This document shows, piece after piece, positions 37,969 through 46,753 of a stretch of 64,000 nt of DNA. The notes under the pieces are model-generated. The model did not search any database. It was not told where the DNA came from and was given only the letters and a program-made list of their open reading frames with translations. The translations under genes were made by a program, and so were the position numbers. Position 1 is the first letter of the stretch, and every line of letters starts with the position of its first letter. The DNA is from Nocardiopsis sp. N85 (GTDB lineage: Bacteria; Actinomycetota; Actinomycetes; Streptosporangiales; Streptosporangiaceae). The stretch is from positions 124,001 through 188,000 of the forward strand of contig NZ_JARBUT010000011.1 of the NCBI RefSeq assembly GCF_028882275.1, given 5' to 3'.

Positions 37969-38610
37969 GGCCTTCTCCGACCGCAGCAGGAGCAGGGCCA
38001 GTACCGCGATCCAGACGAATCCGACCAGCAGGGCCGTCCGCTGGTACAACCCGCCGACGAAGAGCAGCTCCGGGTTCTGCCGGAAGCCGGCGTCCGCCCA
38101 CAGGAAACAGGCGAAGAACACGATCGCGGTGAGCACCGAGTACCCCGCCACGACCGGCCGGCGGTCGCCCAGGGCGCGCAGCGCGAAGAGCACGCAGGCC
38201 AACGGGAGCCCGAAGAAGAACAGCGTCGACGCCGTGTCGTGCAGGATGCCCGACACGGTGTGGACCGATCCCTCCGGGCTCCCCACGGGGTACCCGCCCA
38301 CGGGGTCGGCGCGGAACAGTCCGGAGCCGATCAGACCGATCCCGGACAGGCCCAGCGACCACGGGGTGGGTCCGGCCCGCCCGGTCCGGTTCAGCTCCCG
38401 CCACGCGCCGACCGCGAACGCCGTCAGCAGCGCCCCGGTGATCAGGAAGTTCGTCACCTGGACCCCGCCCGCGCCGGTGAGCACCAGCGAGTCGACCGGA
38501 TGACGCATGGGGGAGTAGCCCGGACGCAGGGCGCCCGCGAGGGTGGCCACCGCCAGGAAGAGGGGGCCGGCGGCGACCCCGCACCACAGGAGCGCGCGGT
38601 TGGGTGACAT
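37945..38610 (-). CDS. DUF998 family membrane protein
   Basis: This 221-residue protein has about six membrane segments. It has the DUF998 look: an opening NRALLWCGVAAGPLFLAVAT, then GYSPMRHPVDSLVL, and further on GLFRADPVGGYP and SGILHDTASTLFFFGLPLACVLFA. The function is unknown; the conserved polar residues (HPVDSL, HD in the fourth helix) suggest a metal or lipid-related activity. The second ATG was chosen because GAAGGA is then at proper spacing. It stands alone, convergent with the Fe-S oxidoreductase gene. Confidence 0.75.
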   Translation of the reverse strand: MSPNRALLWCGVAAGPLFLAVATLAGALRPGYSPMRHPVDSLVLTGAGGVQVTNFLITGALLTAFAVGAWRELNRTGRAGPTPWSLGLSGIGLIGSGLFRADPVGGYPVGSPEGSVHTVSGILHDTASTLFFFGLPLACVLFALRALGDRRPVVAGYSVLTAIVFFACFLWADAGFRQNPELLFVGGLYQRTALLVGFVWIAVLALLLLRSEKAEGPVTAR

Positions 38611-39034
38611 GGACATCCTTCGTCGTCGTAGGTGGTGACAACGATAGATTCCGCGCGGAGGGCCCGGAAAGGTCGCCGGTGGCCGGGTCCGGTCGGACGC
38701 GCCGTTCCCGTGAGGGGGACATCGGCGCCCGGAACGCGGTGGAGCCCGGTCACCTCACATAACGGTCGGTTTACGGGACCTCGGACGACGGGCCCGTATA
38801 TCCGCGGTCGGGGAAAGGCCGGAAACCGTGCGGCCGCTACGTCGGAGCCGGCCCTTTGGGTGGATGGAAGCGGGTTTCCGGGTGTTCCTCCCACGTGTTT
38901 TCACCAGGGAAATCGACCTTTGGACGTTGCTTCCCGAGAAAAGATCATCCGAGATGACACTTCCATTGGATGAAACTTCTCCGGGAATGGCGTTCGCTCC
39001 CCGCGGTCTCCGCTTTTCGTGTAGAACTCTTACC
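38611..39034. other. non-coding stretch upstream of structured leader
   Basis: No gene is recognised. Bases 38880-39030 are clearly lower in GC than the rest and contain TTGGAC and AT-rich runs. This is where a promoter for a leader transcript toward the ABC transporter genes would be expected. Confidence 0.35.
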
Positions 39035-39118
39035 AGCACCCCCTGAGGACGCCGAGCGTCTCCTCGGGGTGCTGCCGCCCGCACGCGGTGAGGAAGGGGC
39101 GTGTGCGGGCGGCACCCC
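39035..39118 (+). promoter_or_regulatory. two overlapping, mutually exclusive hairpins in leader of ABC transporter genes
   Basis: Hairpin 1 pairs AGCACCCC (39035-39042) with GGGGTGCT (39066-39073) and has an inner GAGGA/TCCTC stem. Hairpin 2 pairs GCCGCCCGCAC (39074-39084) with GTGCGGGCGGC (39103-39113). Segment 39066-39072 can instead extend hairpin 2 by pairing with GCACCCC at 39112-39118. The shared strand gives an either-or fold like attenuators or riboswitches. The transporter ATG is 102 bases downstream. ATGAC-N4-GTCAT at 39125-39138 is an extra small inverted repeat. No known riboswitch consensus was recognised. Confidence 0.5.
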
Positions 39119-39219
39119 GCGCATATGACATCCGTCATCGTCGGCACCGGTGGATTCCCACATCGAAGCGGTGACAACGGCGTCTGTGGCCGGAGCTCCG
39201 ATTCCGCGAATCTGGAGCC

Positions 39220-40209
39220 ATGACGACGACGCACACCGAACTCCCCAGCGACCGTCCCACCGCCGACGAGCCGGCGGTGGTGGTCCGCGATCTGCGCCGG
39301 CACTACGGCGACTTCGAGGCGGTCAAGGGCATCTCCTTCGACATCCGCCCCGGCGAACTGTTCGCCCTCCTCGGTACCAACGGGGCCGGCAAGACCACCA
39401 CCATCGAGACCCTCGAAGGTTTCTGGCGGCCCACCTCCGGAACGGTGCGGGTGTTCGGGACCGACCCCTACGACCAGCCCCCCGCCCTGCGCGGCCGCAC
39501 CGGCGCGGTCCTCCAGGGCAACGGCCTCATGGAGGACCTCACCGTCCGGGAGTCCATCACCCTCACCCACGACCTGACCGCGGAGCCGCGCGACGTCGAC
39601 GAGATCCTGGACCTGGTGGACCTGGGGGACAAGGCCGGGATCGCCATCCGTCAGCTCTCCGGCGGCCAGAAGCGCCGGCTCATCCTCGCCCAGAGCCTCA
39701 TCGCCCGGCCCGAGGTCCTCTACCTCGACGAGCCCACCACCGGGATGGACCCCGAGGCCAGGCACACCACCTGGCGCATCATCTCCGAACTGAAGAGCCG
39801 CGGCGTCGCCGTCCTGCTCACCACGCACTACCTGGAGGAGGCCGAGCGGCTCGCCGACCGGCTCGCCATCATGCACCGCGGCGAGATCCGGGTCGAGGGG
39901 ACCCTGGCGGGAGTGCTCGCCACCTGGGGCGACCGCATCGGGTTCCTGATGCCCGAGGAGATCGGCACCGACGACCTTCCCGCGTTCCCCGACAGCACCG
40001 TCGGTGTGCGGACCCGCGACGGCCGGCTGTGGGCCACCTACACGGTCACCGGGGCGGACGTCGCCGAACGGGGCCACCGGGTGGTCGCCGCCCTCGTCGC
40101 CTGGGCCGCCGAGCGCGGCGTCGTCCTACGCCACCTCCAGGTGCGCGGCGCCTCCCTGGAGGACGTCTTCCTCCAGGTCGCCGGCGCCACCGACCTGGCC
40201 GCGGACTGA
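39220..40209 (+). CDS. ABC transporter ATPase (daunorubicin-resistance/multidrug type)
   Basis: This 329-residue ATPase has Walker A LLGTNGAGKTTT near residue 50, the signature LSGGQKRRLILAQSL, Walker B EVLYLDEPTTGMDP and the H-loop TTHYLEEAERL. The C-terminal 90 residues form a DUF4162-like domain typical of DrrA-type ATPases. It is followed by a permease and two histidine kinases on the same strand. The usual order ATPase-permease-kinase-response regulator suggests a stress- or antibiotic-sensing export system. Confidence 0.9.
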   Translation: MTTTHTELPSDRPTADEPAVVVRDLRRHYGDFEAVKGISFDIRPGELFALLGTNGAGKTTTIETLEGFWRPTSGTVRVFGTDPYDQPPALRGRTGAVLQGNGLMEDLTVRESITLTHDLTAEPRDVDEILDLVDLGDKAGIAIRQLSGGQKRRLILAQSLIARPEVLYLDEPTTGMDPEARHTTWRIISELKSRGVAVLLTTHYLEEAERLADRLAIMHRGEIRVEGTLAGVLATWGDRIGFLMPEEIGTDDLPAFPDSTVGVRTRDGRLWATYTVTGADVAERGHRVVAALVAWAAERGVVLRHLQVRGASLEDVFLQVAGATDLAAD

Positions 40210-40255
40210 CCCGCCCACCGCCATCCGACCCTCTTCTTCCCCCTTGGAGCACCCC

Positions 40256-41104
40256 ATGAGCACCGCGACCACCGAGCCCACCACCCGGGCCGCCGCCCGA
40301 CCCGTCATGAGCCCGCTACGTCAGACCCTGCGCCTGACCCGCACCGAGTTCACCCTCTTCATGCGGTACAAGACCGCCTGGATGTTCCTCGGTCTGGCGG
40401 TGTTCATGTTCCTCGTGCCGCTGAACATGCCGGGCGACCCCGTCGTCGGTGACATCACCACCGCCGACCTCGCCCTGATCGCGGCGCTGGGCAGCGTCGG
40501 CCTGATCATCGGCATCGGTCACCCCTCGAACGTGTTCACCGCCCGCCGCGAGTCCCTGGTGCTCAAGCAGATGCGGGTGAGCGGCGTACCGAGGAGCGCG
40601 CTCTTCGGGTCCATCACCCTGATGGTGGTCCTGATGTCCCTGGCCATCTCCGTCCTGGGCGTCGTCATGCTGGCCGTCGTCTCCGGCGCGCTGCCGAAGG
40701 ACCCCGTCATGCTGCTGCTGTCGGTCCTGCTCAGCGCCGTCTCCATGAGCTTCCTGGGCCTGCTCATCACCCCGCTGGCGCGCACCGCGGAATCCGCCCA
40801 GATGACCGCGATGGTCCCGATGATGTTCCTGCTGTTCACCGGTGGCAACATCATCCCGACCGGCATGTTCCCCGACCGGGTCGTCAACATGCTCGGCTAC
40901 CTGCCCACCGCCGCCGCCGGGCGCCTCGCCCAGGCCTCCTACACGGGCTACGACGTCTTCTCCGGGTACGAGTCCGCCACCCCCGCCGGGATCCTGGAGC
41001 TGTGGGTCGCCGCCCTGCCCACCATCGGTATCCTGCTCGCCTGGAGCGCCCTGTTCCTCGTGCTGACGGTCCGCTACTTCCGCTGGGACCCCCGTCAGCC
41101 CTGA
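40256..41104 (+). CDS. ABC-2 permease
   Basis: This 282-residue membrane protein has about six spans. After a cytoplasmic N-terminus (1-40) come helices near 43-60, 72-92, 120-150, 155-185 and 195-215, with a final one at 250-275. GHPSNVFTARRESLVLKQMRVSGVPRSALFG is the amphipathic coupling segment common in the ABC-2 family. GGAG lies 8 bases before the ATG. It pairs with the ATPase encoded 46 bases upstream. Substrate is unknown. Confidence 0.88.
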   Translation: MSTATTEPTTRAAARPVMSPLRQTLRLTRTEFTLFMRYKTAWMFLGLAVFMFLVPLNMPGDPVVGDITTADLALIAALGSVGLIIGIGHPSNVFTARRESLVLKQMRVSGVPRSALFGSITLMVVLMSLAISVLGVVMLAVVSGALPKDPVMLLLSVLLSAVSMSFLGLLITPLARTAESAQMTAMVPMMFLLFTGGNIIPTGMFPDRVVNMLGYLPTAAAGRLAQASYTGYDVFSGYESATPAGILELWVAALPTIGILLAWSALFLVLTVRYFRWDPRQP

Positions 41105-41191
41105 CCGGACGGGCGGCGCCCCGACCCACCGCCGCGGAACCCGCCCGCCCCGCCCGGGGCGGGCGTTCCCCGATCAGGAAGATCCGACCAG

Positions 41192-42382
41192 ATGAACGAG
41201 GGCGGTGCGACCCACGGCGCCGATCGGCGCCGCGACCTGCGCAGGGCACGCCTGATCACCGCTTCCTCCGTGTTCACCGCCGTGATGGTGATCCTCCTGT
41301 CACCGGGGATCGACCTGATCCACGCCTACGTGAACGGCCGTCCGCTCTGGATGCCGATCACCTCCCTGCTCCTCTTCGCGGCCGTCGCGGCGGCCACGGT
41401 GTCCCCCCTGCTCGCCCGCCTGCGCGGACACGGCGATCCCGGTGGGCGCCGGTACCTCGTGATCGTGGTCCTGGCCTGCGCGGGTGCGGGGGCCATCCGG
41501 GTCGAGAGCCACGCGATGCTGGCCCTGGCCTCGTGGTGGGCCGTGATGTTCCACCTCTACCGGGACCGGTGGCGCAGGGACGTCGGCACGCTGTGGGTCG
41601 TTCTGCTGCCGTGGATCGCCTGGCCGTTCCTGTACCGGGAGACCCCGGTCGAGGCGTTCCCGGTGATCTGGCTGATGGCCGTGGTCTACGGAGGACTCCT
41701 CTCCCTGGGCTTCGTCGTCACCTTCTGGCTGTGGGACATCCTCCGGGAGGCCGTCTCCGCGCGGGAGACCAAGGCCCGGCTCGCCGTGTCCGAGGAACGC
41801 CTGCGGTTCTCCCGGGACCTCCAGGACCTGCTGGGCCAGGACCTGTCCCTGCTCGCCACCCGGGCCGCGCGTGCGGCGCGGGCGGTCTCCCACGCCCCGG
41901 GGCTCGCCAAGGACGAGGCCGCCGAGGTCCACGCGCTGGCCCGGGACGCGCTGCGGCGGGTGCGTTCGGCGGTCAGCGGCTACCGGGAACTGGACCTGGC
42001 CGAGGAGGTCCGCTCGGTCACCGCGGTGCTGGCGGCCGACGGAACCCGGGCCACCGTGACCGGCCTGGCCGACCTCGACCCCTCTCCGGCGGAGGCCTCC
42101 CTGGCCGCGTGGGTGGTGCGCGAGGGCGGTACCAACGTGGTGCGGCACAGCGACGCCACCCGGTGCCGCATCGCCTTCTCCCGGGACCCGGACACGGGGG
42201 GAGTCGTGGTGGAGGTGACCAACGACCGGGCCGGCGCGGGAACCGGGGAGGGGCCCGTCTCCGGTGGCGGGCTGCTCGACCGGGTGCGGCGGGAGGGTGG
42301 CACACTGTCGTCGGCGCGGACGGAGGGCGGCGGTTTCCTCCTGCGCGCGAACCTTCCCCCCGACACCGAGGAGACGCGTTGA
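41192..42382 (+). CDS. histidine-kinase-like membrane protein lacking the phospho-accepting His
   Basis: This 396-residue protein has about five membrane spans (residues 20-180), a HisKA_3-type dimerisation helix and an HATPase domain. The dimerisation motif reads RFSRDLQDLLGQDLS; the His that accepts phosphate in NarL-type kinases is Gln211, and the second conserved His (GH) is also Gln. The N-box WVVREGGTNVVRHSDA and the glycine-rich G-box are kept. It may bind ATP but should not autophosphorylate. The following gene is a paralogue with the His intact and overlaps by 4 bases, so a kinase/pseudokinase heterodimer is plausible. AGGAAG is about 9 bases before the ATG. Confidence 0.8.
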   Translation: MNEGGATHGADRRRDLRRARLITASSVFTAVMVILLSPGIDLIHAYVNGRPLWMPITSLLLFAAVAAATVSPLLARLRGHGDPGGRRYLVIVVLACAGAGAIRVESHAMLALASWWAVMFHLYRDRWRRDVGTLWVVLLPWIAWPFLYRETPVEAFPVIWLMAVVYGGLLSLGFVVTFWLWDILREAVSARETKARLAVSEERLRFSRDLQDLLGQDLSLLATRAARAARAVSHAPGLAKDEAAEVHALARDALRRVRSAVSGYRELDLAEEVRSVTAVLAADGTRATVTGLADLDPSPAEASLAAWVVREGGTNVVRHSDATRCRIAFSRDPDTGGVVVEVTNDRAGAGTGEGPVSGGGLLDRVRREGGTLSSARTEGGGFLLRANLPPDTEETR

Positions 42383-43575
42383 GCCCCCGGGCCGAGCACG
42401 ACGACCCCTCCGAGGAGACGGCGAACGATCGCCGCATGCGCGTCGTGCGCCTGGTGATCATGTCCTCGATGGGCATCGTGGTGCTGGTCATGCTGGGCAT
42501 CCCCCTGCTCGAACTCGCCCTCGGCGGACCGGGGTACGTCCTGTGGCGTTCCCTCGCGGCCGAGGCCACCGTCCTGCCCATGAGCCTGCTCCTCCTGATC
42601 CTGCTACGGGATCGGATCGACGGCCGGCGGATCCCCGACCCCCGGTACTACTGGGGATCGCTCGTCCTGCTCGCGGCCACCGTGCTGTTGCTCCAGGGGC
42701 CGATCATGGTCATGGGACTGATCGCCTCCTGGTGGGGCGTGGGCGTGTTCACGGCCCCCCGGGAGCGCACCGTCGTCGTCACCCTCGCGTTGGCGGCGGC
42801 CCCGTGGCCGCTGATCCTCATCGCCGACGACGGCGTCCCCGTCGTCGTCCACCTGTTCCTGTGGGTCGCCGCCATCGTCTGGGCACTGCTCCTGGCCTCG
42901 GGATCCATGGCCACCATCTGGTTGTGGGACATCACCAGGCAGGCCGTCGAGGGCCAGCACGCCCGTGCCCGGCTGGCGGTGACCGAGGAACGGCTGAGAT
43001 TCTCCCGGGACATGCACGACCTGCTCGGACACAGCCTGTCGGCGCTGGCGGTCAAGGCCGAACTGGCGGGCCGGCTCGTCGACCGGGCGCCCGATCGCGC
43101 CGAGTCGGAACTGCGCGAGGTGCACGACCTGGCCCGGGAGGCGCTGCGTCAGGTGCGCTCGGCGGTCAGCGGTTACCGGGAACTGGATCTGGTCGAAGAG
43201 GTCGCCTCGGTGCGCGGTGTCATCGAGACGGCCGGCGCCCGTACCGAGGTCACCGGCCTGGACGTCCTGGGCGGCCTGGAGGAGACCGGCGGTATCGCCG
43301 CCCTGGCCGCGTGGGTGGTGCGCGAGGGCGGCACCAACGTGCTGCGGCACAGCGACGCCACCTGGTGCCGGATCGACTTCTCCCTCATCGAGGACGCGCC
43401 CGAGGGCAAAGCCCTGATCGTGGAGATCTCCAACGACCGGGCCCGCCAGGGCGGCGACGGCATCGGCAACGGTCTGACCGGCCTGTCCGAACGGCTGTCC
43501 GCCGTGGGCGGCGGACTGACGGCCGCGCGCACCAGGGAGGGTGGGTTCCTGCTGCGCGCCGTCCTGCCCGTGTGA
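42379..43575 (+). CDS. sensor histidine kinase (NarL type, HisKA_3)
   Basis: This 398-residue kinase parallels the preceding protein domain by domain. After about five membrane spans, RFSRDMHDLLGHSLSALAVK carries the phospho-accepting His213, followed by SGYRELDLVEEVASVRGVIE. The ATP-binding N-box is WVVREGGTNVLRHSDATW and the G-box is GIGNGLTGLSERL. A TTG start overlaps the upstream stop (TTGA) and has GAGGAG 5 bases before it, which supports coupled translation. No response regulator gene follows within this window, unusual because NarL-type kinases nearly always sit next to a LuxR-family regulator. Confidence 0.85.
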   Translation: MSPRAEHDDPSEETANDRRMRVVRLVIMSSMGIVVLVMLGIPLLELALGGPGYVLWRSLAAEATVLPMSLLLLILLRDRIDGRRIPDPRYYWGSLVLLAATVLLLQGPIMVMGLIASWWGVGVFTAPRERTVVVTLALAAAPWPLILIADDGVPVVVHLFLWVAAIVWALLLASGSMATIWLWDITRQAVEGQHARARLAVTEERLRFSRDMHDLLGHSLSALAVKAELAGRLVDRAPDRAESELREVHDLAREALRQVRSAVSGYRELDLVEEVASVRGVIETAGARTEVTGLDVLGGLEETGGIAALAAWVVREGGTNVLRHSDATWCRIDFSLIEDAPEGKALIVEISNDRARQGGDGIGNGLTGLSERLSAVGGGLTAARTREGGFLLRAVLPV

Positions 43576-43589
43576 GGTGGGGACGCCGG

Positions 43590-43751
43590 TCAGCCGACCT
43601 CGGGGACCAACCCGAGGGCGCGGTCGAGTTCCTCCATGGCGAGCCGGCGGTCCGCTCGCGCCGCCGCGATGAGCACCTCCGCGTACAACTCGATCTCGTC
43701 GAGTGCGACGTGATCGTGGAGCGGACCGGGCCGATGCGGTTCGTGGGCCAC
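43590..43751 (-). CDS. small conserved actinobacterial protein, 53 residues
   Basis: A short minus-strand frame from a GTG encodes a hydrophilic peptide: AHEPHRPGPLHDHVALDEIE, then LYAEVLIAAARADRRLAMEE and LDRALGLVPEVG. From memory, many streptomycetes and relatives have small proteins with this pattern (HVALDELELYAEV.IAA...LT..EID.ALG). The C-terminal half should form two short helices. GGGGGTG precedes the start. Third-codon positions are almost all G or C, as in genuine genes here. The stop is 14 bases from the converging kinase stop. Function unknown. Confidence 0.6.
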   Translation of the reverse strand: MAHEPHRPGPLHDHVALDEIELYAEVLIAAARADRRLAMEELDRALGLVPEVG

Positions 43752-44478
43752 GCGCGTTCACCCCCGAGAGCGACGAGGTGTCCTGGACGGTGGGGCCCGC
43801 CGGGGCATGGCGGTCCGGTCGGGAGTACCCGGATTCCAGGGTACGCGGGGGTCGCCGGCTCCCGCATGACCCGGGAGGACCAGCACGCGGCTCACCCGAT
43901 CCGGCCAGGGGGACGGCCCTCCATCACCCGCTCACCCATCACCCCCGTCACCGCTCGCTCACTCTTCGCCTTCGTGTGGAGGTGGAGCGCGAAGGCGGTG
44001 ACGACAACGCGGGGCGTACGGGGACCCCGGCCCGGGGCCGGGGAACCGCGCGCAAGGTGCCGAGCGGTGCGGTGACCGCCGTGTCCGCCTTCGCCCGACG
44101 TCGTCCCGGCGGCCCGCTCGAAGGCGCTCGGTGGGTGACGAACGGGTTCCGGGGTTCGACCCCGGCGAACCGGGCGGGACCCCCTCGGCCGGGCCGGCGT
44201 CCACCCCGTTGGCGATCCACGGGGCGATGATCTCCCCCGTCACCCCGCCCTGCCCGGTCGTGGGGGTGGTCTTCATCACCCCCACGGCCCATCCGGCCGA
44301 GCGACTCCCCGCCGATCCCCTGATGACGGCGGCGGCGCTGCCGGGCGGGGAGGGCGCGGCTCTTCCGGATCGCCGTCCTCGCCTTCCCCGTCCACCGTTT
44401 CTCCCGCCGGGACCCCCGGTCCCGAGGCGGTCATCGGACCCCGGACCGGATCGGGCCCGATCGGCGTTCGGCGCGTCG
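43752..44478. other. 727-base region without genes, with two hairpins
   Basis: No supportable coding region is seen in any frame. A 10-bp perfect hairpin (CGTGGGGGTG 44259-44268 with CACCCCCACG 44277-44286) may terminate the minus-strand gene at 44479-45036. Another hairpin at 44143-44173 contains CCGGGG/CCCCGG around TTCGA. The response regulator expected for the adjacent kinases is not here. Confidence 0.5.
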
Positions 44479-45036
44479 TCAGCTCCAGTCGACCCGGGCG
44501 TGTTCCCTGGCCAGGCGCGCGTAATGGACGGGGGTGTACTCCAGGACGGCCCGGTCGTCGTCGTTGAGCTCGCGCACGACCTTGCCGGGGACGCCCGCCC
44601 ACAGGGTGTTCGGGGGCACGGTCTTGCCGGGCGGCACGAGTGCGCCGGCGGCGACGAAGGCGCCCCTGCCGACCCGGGCCCCGCCCATGACGATCGCGCC
44701 GATGCCGATGAGCGAGCCCTCCTCGACGATCGCGCCGTGCACCATCGCCCTGTGGCCCAGGCTGACATCGTCGTGCAGCACGACGGGCTGACCGGGGTCG
44801 GAGTGCAGGCCGCACTGGTCCTGGATGTTCACCCGCTCGCCCACGATGATGTCCTCGGTGTCGGCGCGCAGCACCGATCCGTACCAGACGCCGCTGTCGG
44901 CGCCCAGGCGGACGCGGCCCACCACGACGGCGCCCGGGGCGATCCAGGCGTCGGGGTGGATCTCCGGTGTGCCGAACCCGGCCCGACCGATGCGGGGTCC
45001 CTCGTCCGCCCGCCGGCCTTCGATCCCACTGCCCAT
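44479..45036 (-). CDS. gamma-carbonic-anhydrase-like hexapeptide-repeat protein
   Basis: This 185-residue left-handed beta-helix protein is of the YrdA/PaaY/gamma-CA family. Repeats run from PDAWIAPGAVVVGRVRLGAD to GAFVAAGALVPPG. The three zinc-binding histidines are in QCGLHSD and LGHRAMVHGA; RADTEDIIVGERVNIQDQ precedes them as in the family. A C-terminal helix packs on the trimer (YARLAREHARV). It may hydrate CO2 or act as a thioesterase/acyltransferase-like protein; activity in this subgroup is often uncertain. GGGAGGA precedes the ATG. Confidence 0.88.
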   Translation of the reverse strand: MGSGIEGRRADEGPRIGRAGFGTPEIHPDAWIAPGAVVVGRVRLGADSGVWYGSVLRADTEDIIVGERVNIQDQCGLHSDPGQPVVLHDDVSLGHRAMVHGAIVEEGSLIGIGAIVMGGARVGRGAFVAAGALVPPGKTVPPNTLWAGVPGKVVRELNDDDRAVLEYTPVHYARLAREHARVDWS

Positions 45037-45311
45037 GTCGTCGTCCTCCCTGTCTGTGGGGTGTGCGTCGACCCCCGTGACGGCGGGGGAGGGAGTGAAG
45101 TTGACCGCTCCGCCCCCGCGCGGGGATGATCGCGCATACCTTAGTAAGAACGTGACCGGAGGCCGCACACCGATGTCCCCTCGGGGACCCTTGACGGGAC
45201 ATCGTGGCGTGTGCCTACCGTGGTCGTTCGGTCGTCCACAGTGTGACGCTCCGCGCTCGATCGTTCCCCTCGTGCGATCGAGGTCGTGGTGAAAAAGGAC
45301 ACTCGTTGCAT

Positions 45312-45333
45312 GTAACGCTTTACGCAAAGTTAC
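45312..45333. promoter_or_regulatory. inverted repeat upstream of coiled-coil protein gene
   Basis: GTAAC and CTTT on the left mirror AAAG and TTAC on the right around ACGC, in an AT-rich patch 88 bases before the start codon. It has the size of a repressor operator. The rest of the 384-base gap (45037-45420) holds no gene; TTGACG at 45191-45196 could be part of a promoter. Confidence 0.45.
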
Positions 45334-45420
45334 GGGTGTTCACCGGACAATTGGGTACGGGGCAACTCTCACCTGCTGCGATGTGCAGCCAATGACGGTG
45401 TACTAAGACATGAAAGGCAC

Positions 45421-46638
45421 ATGAGCGATATGTTGCCGGGTGGCGGACTGCAACAGGACATGTTCCCGACGGTGCGCAAGGGCGGCTACGACAAGGCGTC
45501 GGTCGACGAGCGTTTCGTTCGTCTGACCAACGAGAAGCAGGACTTGATCGAGCGCCTGCGCCGCATGGACGACGAACTCGAACAGTACAAGCGCGATCTG
45601 GCGATCGCCCGGGAGAAGGCCCAGACCAAACCCGAGCACGAGCAGATCAGCGAGCGCATGGCCGAGATCCTCCGCATCGCGGAGGAAGAGGCCCAGGAGC
45701 GCCGCACCAAGGTCGACTCCGAGGTCCAGGACTCCAAGAAGCGGGCCCAGGAGGACATCTCCAAGCTCCGCAAGGACGCGGAGGAGCACGCCGAGCGCAT
45801 CATCACCTCCGCGCGGTCCGAGTCCAACGAGATGGTCACCAGCGCCAAGAAGGAGGCCGACCAGCTCCGCGAGCAGGCCAAGCAGGAGGGCGACCGCCGA
45901 CTGGGCGAGGCCGAGTCGCGTGCCAAGAAGATCCACGACACGGCGGACCGCAGGCTCGCCACGCTGACCGCGACGCACTCCGAGGCGTTGCGCAGGCTGC
46001 GGGACATGCACTCCACGCTGGCGGACCTGGTCACCGCCGAGGACAAGGCGGGCGCGATGGACACCGGCCTGACCCGAGAGGAGAGCGTCTCACCGGCCAA
46101 GGCCACGTCGGAGCCCGCCAAGGCCTCGGCCAAGGCGGACGCCCCGGTCAAGCCGGAGCCCGCGAAGGCCCCGGTCAGGCCCGGGGCGCCGACCGGACCC
46201 AAGCCCGAGGCCGCCAAGGCGTCGGAGCAGGCGAAGGCCCCGGAGTCGTTCAAGCCGAACCCGACCAAGCCCGAGGCCCCCAAGGCCCCGGCTCCGGACG
46301 AGGCGACGATCCGGATCAACTCGCTTCCCGAGGGCCCGGCCCCGGACGAGGCCACGGTGCGCATCAAGCCCACCCCGCGCCCCGACGCCCAGGGGCCTCA
46401 GGGTCCGCAGGGACCCAAGGCCGAGGCCCCCGGCCGGCCGCCGCAGGGCGCCCGCTACACCGGCCCCGCGCCCGAGGCTCCGCAGTCGCCTCAGGGGCAG
46501 CAGCCGCCTCAGGCCCCGCAGGACCCGGCCGAGACCGGCGGCGACCCGGGCATCACCGGTATCTACCGGCGTCCGGAGAGCGGCCCGAACCAGCCGCCCA
46601 CGGGTGACGAGGGTGTGCGGGTGATCCGCAAGCCGTAG
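45421..46638 (+). CDS. DivIVA-like coiled-coil protein with Pro/Ala-rich tail
   Basis: This 405-residue protein starts with a DivIVA-like segment (DMFPTVRKGGYDKASVDERFVRL). A long coiled coil follows at about residues 30-205, rich in Glu, Lys, Arg and Ala (SERMAEILRIAEEEAQERRT and similar). From about 215 to the end it is a low-complexity Pro/Ala/Lys tail with repeats (APDEATIRI, APDEATVRI). Proteins of this type organise polar growth, the divisome or the cytoskeleton in actinomycetes. It is followed by a strong terminator and stands as a single gene. Exact assignment (Wag31, Scy or FilP-like) is not possible here; it is not the main DivIVA by length. Confidence 0.7.
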   Translation: MSDMLPGGGLQQDMFPTVRKGGYDKASVDERFVRLTNEKQDLIERLRRMDDELEQYKRDLAIAREKAQTKPEHEQISERMAEILRIAEEEAQERRTKVDSEVQDSKKRAQEDISKLRKDAEEHAERIITSARSESNEMVTSAKKEADQLREQAKQEGDRRLGEAESRAKKIHDTADRRLATLTATHSEALRRLRDMHSTLADLVTAEDKAGAMDTGLTREESVSPAKATSEPAKASAKADAPVKPEPAKAPVRPGAPTGPKPEAAKASEQAKAPESFKPNPTKPEAPKAPAPDEATIRINSLPEGPAPDEATVRIKPTPRPDAQGPQGPQGPKAEAPGRPPQGARYTGPAPEAPQSPQGQQPPQAPQDPAETGGDPGITGIYRRPESGPNQPPTGDEGVRVIRKP

Positions 46639-46654
46639 CGTTCGCGTAGGGATT

Positions 46655-46692
46655 CCAGGGGTGGGGACCCAGGTCCCCACCCCTGGTGTTTT
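46655..46692 (+). terminator. rho-independent terminator after coiled-coil gene
   Basis: A 14-bp stem (CCAGGGGTGGGGAC with GTCCCCACCCCTGG) closes a four-base loop and is followed by TGTTTTG. It is one of the few structures in the window with a real U-tract. Confidence 0.9.
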
Positions 46693-46753
46693 GTGACCGG
46701 TTGTAGGGGGACGTCCGCCTTGTCGCAGGCGGTCGGCTACGATTCCGACAGCC

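Noticed and set aside
44143..44173. tRNA-like T-arm (CCGGGG-TTCGA-CCCCGG)
   Set aside because: The pairing register does not fit a T-arm and no anticodon arm, D-arm or acceptor stem surrounds it; it is a simple hairpin.
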